A stretch of DNA of 64,000 nucleotides from Papio anubis. Its lineage: Eukaryota; Chordata; Mammalia; Primates; Cercopithecidae. Position numbers and translations under genes: made by a program. The stretch is taken from the NCBI RefSeq assembly GCF_008728515.1, contig NC_044977.1, positions 186,671,987-186,735,986 on the forward strand, written 5' to 3'. A model generated the notes under the pieces. That model searched no databases. It had not been told where the DNA came from and worked only from the letters and a program-made list of their open reading frames with translations. Positions 1 through 12,856 of the stretch are shown here, piece by piece (the first letter of the stretch is position 1; every line of letters begins with the position of its first letter).

Positions 1-1089
1 CAAGATATTGTTTTTGATATTGTTAGTACCCTACTGCCCAAATGTAGCTAAAAAAATCGACATGATTACAATGAGACACAATTTTGCGTCTGTACAATTG
101 TGAAAAATTAAAAACAAAGAAAATATTCAAAGCTATCAAAGATAGAAAAAACTGGTAGAGCCACATATTGTTGGTGAATTATTAAGACCCTTTTAAAAAT
201 CATTCATGGTAGAGTTCAAGAGTCATAAAAAAGTTTTCATCATCTGACCTAATACTTTTGGAATTTTTCCTGAACAAATAACAGAAAGAGAATTATATAT
301 CTTTTAACATGATTAGAAGTATTATCTGTAGTTGTAAAACATTACTAATAGCAGCCATCTAATTGTATGCAGTGAATGAAGGTATTAAATGCTTATTTTC
401 AGAAAAAAATACATAATTATAATATCATTTTAAACACTATGTATCAGTATTTAAGCAGGTTTATAATATACCAGTAGCCACAATTGCTAAAATGAAAATC
501 ATTTAAATTATGATTTTAAATGATATGAACATGATTTGTATGTTGGTAGTACTACATTATTCTACAATAAATGAAAATTATAAAGCCTTCTTGTGAGAAG
601 TGCTGCTCCTAAAACAGACTGTGTCTAAAATTTTCTTTGTGTCTCTCACCTAACATAGAATCCCAGAAAATCCCTTGAAGGATGTTTTCAATGGTCTTGA
701 GAAAAGCAGTGATGAGTTATCACACATAGAATCAGGTCATTCAGAATCATCCTGCTTGTGGTATATAGAGGGCGTAATATTTATTCAAAAGTGAATAAAA
801 TAGCACATAATTGTTACATTTTACAGTGAGACTTAATGCTTTTTTAAAGCTGATGAAAAACAGGATTCACCTCAAACTTTCATTACAATTTAAAAACTAT
901 ATAGCAAAGGCCTGAAATGTATATGCCTCGTATGAAGTCTTAGTGGATCAATTCAGGGTAATTCATTGCTTCTGCTCCTCAGAAGCCAGTGTGAAAAGGA
1001 AAGACTGAAGTACATGATGTAAGGCAGTTTCCCAAATTGAGTTCTCGGGAACACTGCTAAGAATCAGCATTGTCCTGCGATGCGTTATG
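1..1089. other. IL1RAP intron, no recognised element
   Basis: AT-rich sequence with no open frame of note and no repeat that I recognise. By position it is intronic, because the next coding exon of IL1RAP starts at 14695 with a phase-1 acceptor and needs an upstream exon outside the window. Confidence 0.5.
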
Positions 1090-1292
1090 ATGCTCTAGAG
1101 TCAGACCACCTGTGTTGAAATTCTGGTTTCTGCGCATCCTAATTCTGTGAAAAGTAAATCTCTCTGAGCCTCAATTTCTTTATATTTAAAGTAGGCACAA
1201 TAATACCACTACCTCATAAGGTTGTTTTAAAGTACTCAGCACAGTTATTGGCATATATACCTAATATGAAATGCTCAATAAATATTAACTCA
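1090..1292 (+). repeat. MIR SINE
   Basis: Shows the MIR core and 3' layout: a loss-of-specificity core, then a segment about sensitivity to 'tctctgagcctcaatttc', 'cctcataaggttg' and a terminal 'ctcaataaatatta'. Old mammalian SINE in intronic sequence. Confidence 0.75.
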
Positions 1293-2087
1293 TTATTTCC
1301 ATAAGATTTTCATAAGTATTATTTGACAAAGGCTTTTTATCGTCAAATAAGTATCATTCATGGCTGGATTAAACAAAATCAAGTTACTTTAGTTAGGACC
1401 CATTCAAGTATTTAATATGTGAACATTTGACAGGAATATCTGCAGGAAATTGGATTATAGTGGCAGGATGTTTTCATATGTATTTGACTCCAGATTTCTT
1501 AAGTATGGAGCTTTTTGTGGGGATTGTCTTCTGAGGGATGTATCCTGGGGAATAATTTTGGAAGGTGACATAAATTAATAACTTACTGTCAAATGAATAG
1601 GATCAAAACAATCAAAGCAATGTGTAATGTAGGAGTGAAGCACAGGTTTGCCTCCCAGAGCTACTGGAGTAGCTCCCCTTTTACAGAAGCTCCTGCTCTA
1701 AATGCTGTATTAAGGACAGCGTCAGGAATGTGAGGTGACAGGTGGACCCTGTCAACTAGATGATCTGTGCTGAAAGCTGATACAGAGTCACCTTTTAGCC
1801 CTACCTGTGCACGTCCATTGGTAGCAGAGGAGCTGTGGTTTTGTTCACTTGGCTTCTATTCTGGGCCAACTAATGCTGAAATTCAGAGGTTATATCTGAG
1901 TTCACATTCATACATTACATGTATGGGCCTACTCTAAATTTATTAACAAAGCGTTCTATGTACTTCCTGAAAAGGACGTCAAGAAAAGACTAACACTTGG
2001 AATGAGAGAAAGACACTGGTATAGGTCTTATTGACAGCAAAATTTCATTATAGTCAGTTAAAGCTAAGTATTACAGAGGAGGCAGTT
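1293..2087. other. IL1RAP intron, nothing recognised
   Basis: Unique-looking intronic sequence between a MIR and an Alu. No open frame, RNA gene or familiar repeat is visible. Confidence 0.4.
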
Positions 2088-2414
2088 GTTTTTTTTTTTT
2101 AATGTATTTATTTTTATTTATTTTTTATTTTTGAGACAGAGTTGTGCTCTTGTCACCTAGGCTGAAGTGCAGTGGCATATCTCGGTTCACTGCAATCACT
2201 GCCTTCTGGGTTCAAGCGATTCTTCTGTCTCAGCCTCCCAAGTAGCTGGGATTACAGGCATGTGCCACCATGCCTGGCTAATTTTTGTATTTTTGCTAGA
2301 GACAGGATTTCACCATGTTGGCCAGGCTGGTCTTGAATTCCTGACCTCAGGTGATCCTCCTGCCTTGGCTTCCCAAAGTGCTGGGATTACAGGCGTGAGC
2401 CACCACGCCTGGCC
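2088..2414 (-). repeat. Alu element, full length, antisense
   Basis: Starts with a T-run (the A-tail read on the other strand), continues through 'gagacagagt', 'agctgggattacaggca' and 'gtgctgggattacaggcg', and ends in 'cacgcctggcc'. Both Alu monomers are present. Confidence 0.93.
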
Positions 2415-3683
2415 CATTGTTTTATAATAAGAGCATGATAAGGACTAAGGCAAGGTGACTGTTTAACTTTATGAGAAACTGCCACACCAATTTCCAAAGA
2501 GGTTGTACCATTTTACCTGTCCTCTAGCAATGTACACAAATTCCAGGCACTCTATTTCCTCACCAACTTTTGGAACTGTCAAACTTTCCAATTTTAGCCA
2601 TACTAATGGATGCATAGTGTTATTACATTGTATTTTAAATTTGCATTTCTTGGATACCAATGATATGAACAATTTTTCATGGCCTTATTGGTCATTAACT
2701 AATAGATCTTTTTGTGAAGTATCTGTTAAAATTTTTAGCTCAGTTTTGTTATTGGGTCATTTGTTTTTAAATTTAATATATGTTAGGATATACACACAGA
2801 TACTATATTTCTCAAATAAAACTCCTGTGTCAGATGTGTGAGTTGTTAATATTATCACCCAGTTTGTGAATTCATTTTCTTTTAAACAGAATCTTTAAAA
2901 CTTTGATGGCATTTATTTTATCAGTTTCTTCTATGCTTAGTGGTTTCTAAATTCAGTATTAGCAATCTCTGCCTAAAGTTAGAAAGGTATTAAGGTTAGA
3001 AAGATATCCTTCTGTGTTTTCTTCTGGAAGATTGGTAGATTTTTCTTTTAGAGTTAAGCCTATGATCCAGTTTTTTTTTTTTTTTCCCCATACTCTGAAG
3101 TATTGGGTTAATGTTTAGTGTTTTGTTTTTCCATATAGATAACCAGTTGTTCTCACATCATATCGAAAAATCTTTCCTTTTTTTGTTGAATTGTTCTGAA
3201 AGCAGCCCAAAAATTAATTCTATGAATGTAGATCTATTTCTGCATTCCCTGCTCTGTTCATCTGTTTATCTGTCTTTAGTCCAGTACCACTTTATCCTGG
3301 TTAACATAGTTTTAAAGTTTAAAGTAAGTCATGAAATCAAATACTGTATGTCGTCCCCCTTTTTTCTTTTTGAAGATTGATTCAACTATTTTAGGAGCCA
3401 TATTTCTTTTTCATATAGATTGTAGTATCAGCTTGTCCATTTCTACATAAAAGCCTGCTGATATTTTGATTGTATTTAATTTATAAATCAGTCTGGGGAA
3501 AGTTGAAATCTTTACAATACTGAGTTTTCCAATCCATGGACATACTATATCTCTCCATTTATTTAGATCTTAACATTTTTCAGCATTTTTTCTTTTAGAT
3601 TTGATTGTACAAGTCTTGCATACATATTGTTAAATGTATGCCTAAATGTTTTGTTTTTGATGCTATTGTAATAGTACTTTTTA

Positions 3684-3985
3684 TTTTCTAATTTATTTTT
3701 TGAGACAGAGTCTCTCTGTCACTCAGGCTGCAATACAGTGGAGTGATCTCGACTCACTGCAGTCTCCACCTTCCGAGTTCAAGTGATTCTCCTGCCTCAG
3801 CCTCCAGAATAGCTGGGATTACAGGTCCCCACTACCACACCTGGCTAATTTTTATAGTTTTAATAGAGACAGGGTTTCTCCATGTTGACCAGGCTTGTCT
3901 CGAACTCCTGACCTCAGATGATCCAACCGCCTCAGCCTCCCTCCCACAGTGCTGGGATTACAGTCATGAGCCACCACACCCGGCC
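3684..3985 (-). repeat. Alu element with target-site duplication
   Basis: Antisense full-length Alu inserted in the L1 tract. A perfect 17-base direct repeat, tgtaatagtacttttta, flanks it at 3667-3683 and 3986-4002, marking a clean target-primed insertion. Confidence 0.95.
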
Positions 3986-4606
3986 TGTAATAGTACTTTT
4001 TAAATTTTCATTTTCCAGTTGTTCATTGAAAATGCTATTAATTGATTTTTATATATTGATCTTGACCTTTTGAACTTTAGAGTGGTGTTTGTTTGTTTAG
4101 TTTCTTAGGATTTTCCATATGCTTGATTGTGTCTCCATAATAAAACAGATTTTTACTTCTTCCTTTCTAAATTTCATAACTTTAATCACTTTTTCCTGTC
4201 CATTTCACTCTTTTGGACCTCCGGTACCATGTTCTGTAGAAGTTATGAGAGCAGCCATCTTTGTGTTGTTTCCAAATTTAGAGGGCAAGCTTCAGTTTTT
4301 ATATATAGGATTTTTTCGTAGATGACCTTTATTTTCATGAGCGTTTTTTTTCATTTTTAGTTTGCTGAGAATTTTTTTTATGAATGTGTTGAGTTTTGTT
4401 TGATTATCTATTGAGAGGATTATATGTTTTTATTTTTAATCTCTCAGTGTGATGATTTATACTTACTGATTTTGAAATGTTCATCCAATTTTGCATGCCC
4501 AGAATAAGCCCTCATATTGTCATGATTTATTGTCCTTTGTATATATTACTGGATTTGATTTGCCAATATTTTGTCGCAGATTGTTGTTCATGTTAAGAAT
4601 TTTTTT

Positions 4607-4856
4607 CTTTTTTCTTTTCTTTTTTTTTTTTTTTTTTTTTTTTTGAGATGGAGTTTCCCTCTTGTTGCCCAGGCTGGAGTACAGTGGCGCAATCTCAGTT
4701 CACTGCAACCTCCACCTCCCGGGTTCAAATGATTCTCCTGCCTCAGCCTCCTGAGTAGCTGGGATTACAGGCACCTGCTACCACACTGGCTAATTTTTCT
4801 TTGTTTTTTTTTATTTTTTATTTTTTATTTTTTTAGTAGAGACGGGGTTTCACCAA
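4607..4856 (-). repeat. Alu element, 5'-truncated
   Basis: The T-run at 4619-4644 is followed by the right monomer and linker on the minus strand. The match stops after 'gacggggtttcacca', so most of the left monomer is missing. Confidence 0.9.
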
Positions 4857-5821
4857 ATTTTGCTCATATCTTTGTTCATGAAGAATGCTGGTTTGTAGCA
4901 TTCTTTTCTTGTAATGCTGTGACTAATGTCAGGGTTTAGCTGGTCTCATTACATGAGCTGGATAATGTTCCCTCTTCTGTGATTATGTGAAAGCCTATGA
5001 GTAAAAGTGGTATTATTTCTTGCTCAAAAGAATTACTCATATATCTATCTGGGCTGTTGTTTTCTTTTTGGGAAAGCTTTTAATTATGAATTCAGTGTCC
5101 TTTTTAGTATTGAGATGTTCTGTTTCTTCTTGTGGCAGTTTTGGCTTTCAAGGCATTTTTTTTCTATTTCATCTAAGTTGTCACATTATTGGCATACTTT
5201 TCTTTAGATTATTTCCTATTATCCTTTTAATGTCTGCAGGATTTTTAGTGATGCTCCACTGTCACTCCTGATGTTAGTAATTTGTGTTTTGCCTGTTTTT
5301 GTCCTTCATCAGTCAAGATAAGGGTTTCTCAATTTTGCTAATTTTTTCAATGAACATATTTTTATTGACTTTTCTCTGTTGTTTATATATTTTGTTTTAT
5401 TTACTTTATTTTTATACTTATTTTCCTCTTTTTGCATACTTTGCATTTCATTTTCTTTTTTGTCAATCATCCTAAAGTATAAGCTGTATCATTGATTTTT
5501 AAGTAATTCTTCTTTTCTAATATAAGTATTCTGAGCTATGAATTTTCCTCATAGGATTACTTTAAATCCAACAAATGTTGAAATGTTGAGTTTTTGTTAT
5601 TATTAAGTTCAAAATATTTTCTAATTTCTCTCTTCATTTCTTTTTGACCTAAAGGTTATTTTGACATGTGTTAATTTAAACACACTTGGAATTTTCTAGA
5701 TTGCTTTACTACATTATATATGAAAATTCATTTGAATTTTAGTGTTGGCTTTATGTTCACTCTTGATAAAGTTATTCGTAACATTTCATGTTGTCATATA
5801 AGTTTAGCTAATGTAAACAAT

Positions 5822-6030
5822 TAGAAATGAAGATAAAAGTCTGGGAGCAGGTGTCTCCGACTTAGAACTACCTGAAAGAACTACATTATGGAGTGGAGAA
5901 ACATAGGTTTTTGTTCTAGATAGACCTGGGTTCAAGTTCTGGACTCAGTGCTGGCTGTGTATATCAACTGGTACAAGCCTTCCTTTTCTTATCCTTCAGG
6001 TACAACTTCCAGGGTATCTGTGAAAACTGA
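5822..6030 (+). repeat. MIR-like SINE fragment
   Basis: Contains 'gacctgggttcaagttctgg' followed by a weakly matching MIR tail. The copy is diverged. Confidence 0.5.
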
Positions 6031-6179
6031 GGGAATGGGGAATGAGAGCTTTGTCACAGTGCTGCACACTTGATTCTAATTTCTAATCTCTTATTTAGTT
6101 ATGATGTATCCAAAGAACGTACCTTGCATGATTTTATTCTTTTTAAGCTTATTGGTACTTTAAAAAAGAAGTATTTGCA

Positions 6180-6570
6180 GACTGCCTATCTTGGTAAACG
6201 TTTGCTATGCATTTGAAAAAGACGCATATTTGGTAGTTTGAAGTGTGATGTCCAGTGAATGTCAACTAAGACGATTGGTGTCAATGTTGTTCATGTCTTC
6301 AATATCCTTACTGATTTTTCCAATATACTTTGTTATTCAGTTATTAAAAGAGAGAATGGTTTTGAAATCTTTATGTATAATAGGGATTTTTCCAATTCTT
6401 TCTTCAGTTCTGCCAGTATTTGTTTCATGTATTTTGGAACTGTGATATTTAATACATGCTTATTTGGGATTGACATGTCTTTTTGATGAATTGACTCTTA
6501 CATTGTGAAATGTCCATTTTTTTCTGTTAATATTCTGTGTCTAATATGAATGTAGCCATTCCAGCCTTTT

Positions 6571-6607
<37 letters not shown>

Positions 6608-7200
6608 GGGGACGGAGTCTTGCTTTGTCGTCCAGGCTGGAGTGCAGTGGCGCGATCTCGGCTCACTGCAAGCTTTCTTATAATTAGTATATGTTTTTAC
6701 CATTCTTTTATTTTACCTATCAGCATCTTTATACTGTTATACTTTATACTTAATGTATATCTCTTATTTACAGCATATTATTGGGTATTGGATCCAATCT
6801 GATCATTTCTACTTTTTAACTTGAATGTTTAATCCATTTTTCTTTAATTATGAATATGACTGCCTTTAAGTTTGCAATCTTGCTATTTGTTGTCTACCTG
6901 TCTTTATTTTTATCTCCTTTAGATTAATTGGTATTTTCATTGTATTTTATTTTATCACTTTTTTGGGGACTTTTGGCTCTTCCTCTTTGTTTGGGGCTTG
7001 TTTTGTTTTGTTTTCTCTAGAGTTTATAATATTTTCCCTAAACTTATCGGTTTGTCTTGAATTAATCACTTTACATATTTTATGAGAAACTTGCTATGGC
7101 ATATTTCCATTTCTTCCCTGTCATCCTTTGTGTTGTGCTATAATACATTTTGGTTTTGCATGAGTTACAGGTACCACAATGTATTGTGAAAGTTTGGCTT
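6180..7200 (-). repeat. Antisense L1 fragment
   Basis: T-rich antisense ORF2-like sequence, continuous in style with the L1 tract upstream and interrupted by the short Alu at 6566-6672. Short open frames here are decayed L1, not genes. Confidence 0.6.
6566..6672 (-). repeat. Short Alu remnant with (CAA)n tail
   Basis: On the minus strand this is only the last ~65 bases of an Alu right monomer followed by a (CAA)n tail, seen as (TTG)n at 6568-6607. It is strongly 5'-truncated at 'ctcactgcaagc'. Confidence 0.85.
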
Positions 7201-7389
7201 TAAATAACTGTCTTCTAAGAAGTTAAGAACTGATAACATTTTTAAAATTTATTTGCTTATTTTTTATTTCTGACACTATCCATTCTTGGTAACATTTTAA
7301 TCTAAAGAACTATTTAATGTTTCTGGTGATGTACATCTGCTGGTGACAAATTCTCTTTATTTTAATCTAAAAATGTCTTATTTCATTTT

Positions 7390-9600
7390 AATTTTTATAT
7401 TTCAAAACTCTACTAAGAAAGTTTTCAAATATATGGAAGATTTTAAGGAATTACACAGTGAGCAGTAATTCAACCTACCTAGATTCTACCATTAACATTT
7501 TGTTATCTTTGCTTTATCACATATCTATTCATTCTTCTGCCAGTACATCAATCCTTCTTATTTTCTGATACATTTCAAAGTAGATGCAGACATCAGTAAA
7601 CATTGAAGCTCCTTATCATTATCAATATTTTAATATTTATTTGTAAGTTTCTTTTCTAGGTAAAATTTGCATAGAATAGCAAATTACATAATTCAAGTGT
7701 ACCATTTGATAATTTTTGAGAAATACATATATATGCATTATCTAATATCCTATTAAGATAAAGAATATTACCATTACCAGAGAGTAACATTCTTCCCCCA
7801 TCAGTCAATCCCTTCTACCCCCACCTTTCTCACCTCCTCCAACAGTACAACTGTTTTTATTTCCTTTTTAGAATAATTTTTTTTTATATTCTAGAACTTT
7901 ATGTATGTGGACTCATACCGAATGCACTATTGTATAACTGTACTTTCACTCAGCAAATGTTCTTGATATTCACGCATGCTGTTGTGTGTATCAGGCATTT
8001 GCTCCTTTTGTTTGCCGTGGAGTGGTTTTGGTTTGCTTTTGTTTTGTTTAAGAATGCAGAATGATTTGTTTATTCATTCTCTGGGTGGTGAGCATTTGGG
8101 TTGTTATCAGTTTTGGGGTCTTTTGAATAAAGCTTCTGTGAACTTTCTTATCCAAGTTTCTTAATGGACTGCTGCTTTTACTTCTCTGAGATGAATACCT
8201 ATGAGTGGAATTACTGACTTAGTTTTATTAGAAACTGTTAGACCTTTTTTTTTTTTTTTGCTCCAAGTGGCTATATCATTCTATATTCCTCCATCAACAT
8301 ATTTACATCTTAAGGATTTGGTGTTGTCAGCCTTCTTCATTTTAGCAATTATAGGTGAGTGTATGGTGGTATCTTATTGTAGTTTAATTCTTCATTTCCC
8401 TGATGTCTCTAAATCTTGAGCACTTATTCTTCATGTGCTTATTGGCCATCTGTATGTCTTTTGTGATGTGACTGTTCAAACATTTTGTTCATTTTATAAA
8501 TAGTTTGTATTTTATTGTTGAATCTTAGCAGTTCTTCATCTGTCCTGGATACCAGTCCTTTGTCAGACACATGTTTTGCAAATACTTTTTCCCAGTCTGT
8601 TGCATGACAATTTGTTTTTGTAGTGGTGTATTTTAATGAGCAGAGGTTCTCATTTTTATGAGATGTAATTTATTAACTTTTTCTTTAATGATTATTAATT
8701 TCTGTGTTCTAAGAAAGCTTTGCTTACCCATAGTCATGAAGGTTCACCTGTGTTTAGGCCAATAGTCCATCTCTTTTCTTTTTTTTAATGAATGGTGTGT
8801 AGTAGAAATGGAAGTTCAATTTTCCTTTCATAGTGATATCCAGTTGTTCCAGCACAATTAATTGGAAAGATTTTTACTTTCTCATTATGTTCCTCTGGTG
8901 CCTTTGTCAATATTTTCACAGGATATGTTGAAAGTGTATCTATTTTTTTTCTTTCAGCCCTTTAAGGTATTCCATTGTCTCCTGGCTAATCTTATTTAAA
9001 ATGCAAGCGGGGCAGTTTTTGTTGTTGTTGTTCTTGATTATTTTTGTGCCCTTTATGTATTTGTTATATGTTTTTCTTTGGCAGATTTTAAGATCACCTT
9101 TTCTTTATTGATTTTGAAAATCAAATTATGATAGCCTGTGGTGTCATTTTTGTGTGTGAGTGTCTTACTTAGAGTTTATTAAACTTCTCAGTTCTATATG
9201 TTTATATTTTTCCTTTAATGTGAACAATTTTCAGCCATTTTCTCTTCAAATATATCCACCTTTCCCCCTCACTCTTTCTCTTCTTTCAGGACTCTAGTTA
9301 AAATTAGGATAGACCACTTCTATCCAATTAGTGGTGCCCACATGTCGCTGAAGTTGTCGTTTTTTTTGTTTCTTCCTTTTTCATCCTTTTCCCCTGTCTA
9401 TGTTTGTGTAGTTTCCAGTGTATGCTGGCCATTTTCTTTGTGATGTCTAATCTATAGCATTTTCTTTATTTCAGAATTGCATTTTTCAACTTTTGAATTT
9501 CCATATCTTCATTGAAGGGTCCCTATTGATATTTTCTATTCGCTGTTCACAATGTTCATGGTTTAAAAAAATTGAACAAATACACATAGAATACTCATTT
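7390..9600 (-). repeat. Second antisense L1 3' region, degenerate
   Basis: Around 7900-8600 the sequence has a typical old L1 3'UTR read on the minus strand ('gaataaagcttctgtgaac', 'gtcctttgtcagacacatg'). It continues into further LINE-like sequence near 9170-9320 that resembles 54240-54430. As a 3'UTR appears again here, this looks like a separate element from the one at 2440-5820. Confidence 0.6.
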
Positions 9601-10277
9601 TTAGGTGGTCATCTGATAACTCCACCATTTTTGTCCATTTTTGTTCTGTTTTGATTAGCTATCTTTTTATTAGCTAATATGGACTTTCTTGCTTTTTTAT
9701 CTAGCTTTTTAAAAATTATATGCTGGATATTATGGGTGTTACAATTTTGAGTTCTGAATTTTGGAAGACAGTGTTAAATTTTGTTCTAGCGGGTAATTAA
9801 ATTACATGCATAACCGCTTGCTTTTTAATAAGCGTCTTATCTTTGTTAAAGCAGGTCTAAAATAGCCTTTTGTGTAGAGTTAGATTGGACCTACTTCTAA
9901 AGCATGTCATACCTGGAGTCTCTAATTAATATTGGGGAGCTAAACAAAATCTCTTCACTCTGAGTGGCCTGTACTCAACTGTCTCACAGCCCTTCGTGTG
10001 CTCCTAGGGTTGATCTGTTCCCAGCTGTTCTTTGCCTAACCTTTTAAAGTATTCCTCTAAATATGTGTAGCTTTGTATTTGGCCAAAGACTCGAGGTAAT
10101 CCTGTGCAGATTTCTAGAGTCCCATCTCTAAATAGTTCTCTTGTCTATAAATGCAATCCGACTCAACAGCGCCTTGAACTCTAATTTCTATCTCCTTAGC
10201 TCAGTGTGACCACTTTCTTATTTTGGCTTTCTCCTTTCTGTGCCACAGTTTAAAAGGTGCCTTGAATCAAAAAGCCA
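9601..10277. other. IL1RAP intron, mostly unassigned
   Basis: Intronic sequence between LINE remnants and the AluY pair. No open frame, RNA gene or clear repeat is visible to me. Confidence 0.35.
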
Positions 10278-10588
10278 GCCGGGCGCGGTGGCTTACGCCT
10301 GTAATCCCAGCACTTTGGGAGGCCAAGACAGGCGGATCACGAGGTCAGGAGTTCGAGACCATCCTGGCTAACACGGTGAAACCCCTCCCCCCATCTCTAT
10401 AAAAATACAAAAAAAAAAAAAAAAAAGCTGGGCTTGGTGGTGGGCGCCTGTAGTCCCAGCTACTCGGGAGGCTGAGGCAGGAGAATGGCGTGAACCCGGG
10501 AGGCGGAGCTTGCAGTGAGCTGAGATCCGGCCACTGCACTCCAGCCTGGGCAACAGAGCAAGACTCTGTCTCTAAAAAACAAAACACA
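10278..10588 (+). repeat. AluY with Old World monkey-type variants
   Basis: Full-length young Alu ending in 'tctctaaaaaacaaaacaca'. Near 10520-10537 it reads 'ctgagatccggccactg', where human AluY normally has 'ccgagatcgcgccactg'. As I know the families, that variant marks AluY subfamilies expanded in Old World monkeys. It is the left half of a tandem Alu pair. Confidence 0.85.
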
Positions 10589-10589
10589 A

Positions 10590-10989
10590 GCCAGGTGCAG
10601 TGGCTCAAGCCTGTAATCCCAGCACTTTGGGAGGCCAAGACGGGCGGATCACGAGGTCAGGAGATCGAGACCATCCTGGCTAACACGGTGAAACCCCGTC
10701 TCTACTAAAAAAATACAAAAAAATAGCCCGGCGAGGTGGTGGGCGCCTGTAGTCCCAGCTACTCGGGAGGCTGAGGCAGGAGAATGGCGTGAACCCGGNN
10801 NNNNNNNNNNNNNNNNNNNNNNNNNNNNNNNNNNNNNNNNNNNNNNNNNNNNNNNNNNNNNNNNNNNNNNNNNNNNNNNNNNNNNNNNNNNNNNNNNNGA
10901 GGCGGAGCTTGCAGTGAGCCGAGATCGCGCCACTGCACTCCAGCCTGGGTGACAGAGCAAGACTCCGTCTCAAAAAAAAAAAAAAAAAA
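10590..10989 (+). repeat. AluY interrupted by assembly gap
   Basis: Second Alu, directly behind the tail of the first. The left part carries 'gctcaagcc' and 'ccaagacgggcgg', again lineage-type AluY variants. After the N run the right part has the ordinary 'gagatcgcgccactgc'. The 'aaaaagccag' before the first Alu recurs after the final A-run, consistent with one target site enclosing the pair. Confidence 0.8.
10799..10898. other. Assembly gap of exactly 100 N
   Basis: A run of 100 N, the conventional length for a gap of unknown size. It interrupts an Alu between 'gaacccgg' and 'gaggcggagc'. Confidence 0.98.
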
Positions 10990-12612
10990 GCCAGAGTGAT
11001 CGTGGGCTTTACCTTTTTTTGTCTTTTTCTCTCACAGATCACATTCCTGTGTTACCAGTTGTCCAACTTTTTTACAAACTGTATTTTAGATATGGAAGGA
11101 AGGCTAGTCCAGTACTCAGTACTAGTTACTCCTCTAAGAACAGAAACTGAAGTCCAAAGTGCACGTTTTAACACACTATAATAGCCAAATCAGTAACATC
11201 TGCTAGTCAGTTTAGTCATAGGTCTCTGGTTTATCATAATTTTAATAAAGCATTCCCTTTGTTTACAACTCAGGGGAATGGCCATTACCATAGTTCCAAA
11301 AATTATCCATCAGTCCCAACAATTTAGCATGGACTAGCCATGGGTTCTATGGCAGGGGACACTTGGAAGTGCAAGCAGCTGGCATTTAGTTGGAACATGC
11401 AGTGGACAGCAAGGCTCCAACTGCAATAATAAAGATGACGAAAATCATTCAGATTTCCTAGAAGAAACATGATCGTAGAGCAAGAACTCAAAACAGGGAA
11501 AACACCAAGAGCTAACCAAGGTGGTTACTTGGAAATTTGGGCTTTGAAGCCAGTTATTTACATGGAACTCCAAAAATGATGGAAAAAATTCCGATTCAAG
11601 AAGTAACAACAAGCAAGTAGCTAAATTTGGCTACATCCTGAATCAGATTGTTAGTAAAATCAATGAGAGAAGGAGCTTAGGAGTCCAGTTTGGTCATATT
11701 GCATCACATCTTTCTGATAGGAAATTCTTTAATCTGGGATTGCATCGGAGCGAAATCTTTTTGTCAAAACACCTGAGGGTCCAGCTAGGCAGTCAGCAAA
11801 TATAGTCTAAGGGTCACTCGTTCCCTGTAAGCCAGCACTGCTTTACCTGAAAGCCCTGTAGAGAACTTCTTGCATGTGACTTAAGCTATTTAGAAAATCC
11901 AGCTAGTAGATTATTTAAGAGTTCGATATGTTAAGTAGCATTAGTGACTCCTTGTTATCAAGATAGCTCTACAAAATACAATCTGTAAATATGACACATG
12001 ACTGTATGACACAAAACAGAATTAAAATGCCCCATTAGAAATAAAATGGGCAGTAGTAAAACGAATGGGGCAGAGGGAAATTTATGAGGGTAATTGATCT
12101 CTCGGTCATTAAGCAAGCTCTCTTACTGGCATTTTAAAAAAATCTATTTCAGGTAAGTGCAGCCAACAACAACCTCCACCCCCATTACAAAATGTTCATC
12201 CAGAGGGAGCCAAAATAACTGAACAAATAATGAAAGTAACAGTGGAAATTACCCTATTGTACTGTTAACATAAAGTACTGAGAAATACCAAGGACGCAGT
12301 GATTTTCATGCCAGCTATCCAAATAGATCTTAGTAAATTTTCAGCAACTGCACTATCATACCTTCTGGAATTTATGATGGAGTTTTCGTATTTTAAGGTG
12401 CCATTATTCATGGAAGGAGTACAAGAGTACCTGATAATAATTTTGCACTGCTAAGTCCCATGCTATACCTGTGGCAGGATTAATATCCTCAGTTTAGGGT
12501 AATAAAATCAAAACTCTGTGATTTGCCCTTTAATAAGAGAACTTCAGTTTCAGCTCCAGGCTGCTTGCCATTTTCTGCTTTGAAGAGGTACCTTTTTAAA
12601 AAATGATTTCAT
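10990..12612. other. IL1RAP intron, unique-looking
   Basis: No repeat or gene recognised. Lower AT bias and few T-runs compared with the LINE tracts upstream suggest mainly unique sequence. Confidence 0.4.
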
Positions 12613-12856
12613 AGATGTGAAGCTGATCTGGCTGTAACATCTGTCACCCCATTAATCACCAGGGTAGATTCAGCTGATCTGGCTAGCGAGGCCGGTGTCC
12701 CCTTCCTCCCTCACTGCTCCACGTGACTCCTTCCCAAAGCTGTGCCCTCAGTAGAAGAGGACGACCATCCACAATAGAGGGGTAGTGGTGTTTGTCAAGG
12801 GTGTAAGGGTAGCTGTGCTCCCCTGCTAGACCTCCAAACAAGCTGTCAAGGTTCAT
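12613..12856 (+). pseudogene. 7SK small nuclear RNA retropseudogene, 3'-truncated
   Basis: Starts 'gatgtgaagctgatctggct', continues with 'acatctgtcaccccatt', 'gtgtccccttcctccctcac', 'gaagaggacgaccatcc' and 'cctccaaacaagctgtcaag', and stops at about nucleotide 240 of the 331-nt 7SK RNA. 7SK normally holds P-TEFb in an inactive snRNP, but this copy cannot: it lacks the 3' hairpin and T-run terminator, has many substitutions, and shows no obvious 7SK-type promoter upstream. There is no A-tail. The similar flanks ('aaatgatttcat' on the left, 'aaacgtgattttat' on the right) may be a worn target-site duplication. Confidence 0.9.

Larger units (their letters stand above)
2440..5820 (-). repeat. Degenerate antisense L1 (L1M-type), broken by Alus
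   Basis: The left end reads as an L1 3' untranslated region on the minus strand (for example 'tttccaaagaggttgtacc' and 'tttagccatactaatgga'). Sequence then runs rightwards into ORF2-like antisense sequence ('atctctccatttatttag' near 3552). Two Alus, at 3684-3985 and 4607-4856, interrupt it. No reading frame is intact. Subfamily was judged from memory of the consensus only. Confidence 0.75.

Noticed and set aside
2167..2427. Open frame of 86 codons and similar frames in other Alus (3743, 10345, 27817, 33544, 38060, 45191)
   Set aside because: All lie in Alu sequence and translate the Alu consensus ('SSDSPASASRVAGITG'-type peptides). No splice or coding support.
12613..12856. Possibility that the 7SK copy is an active gene
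   Set aside because: Truncated at the 3' end, many substitutions, no terminator T-run at the right place, and no obvious Pol III upstream elements.
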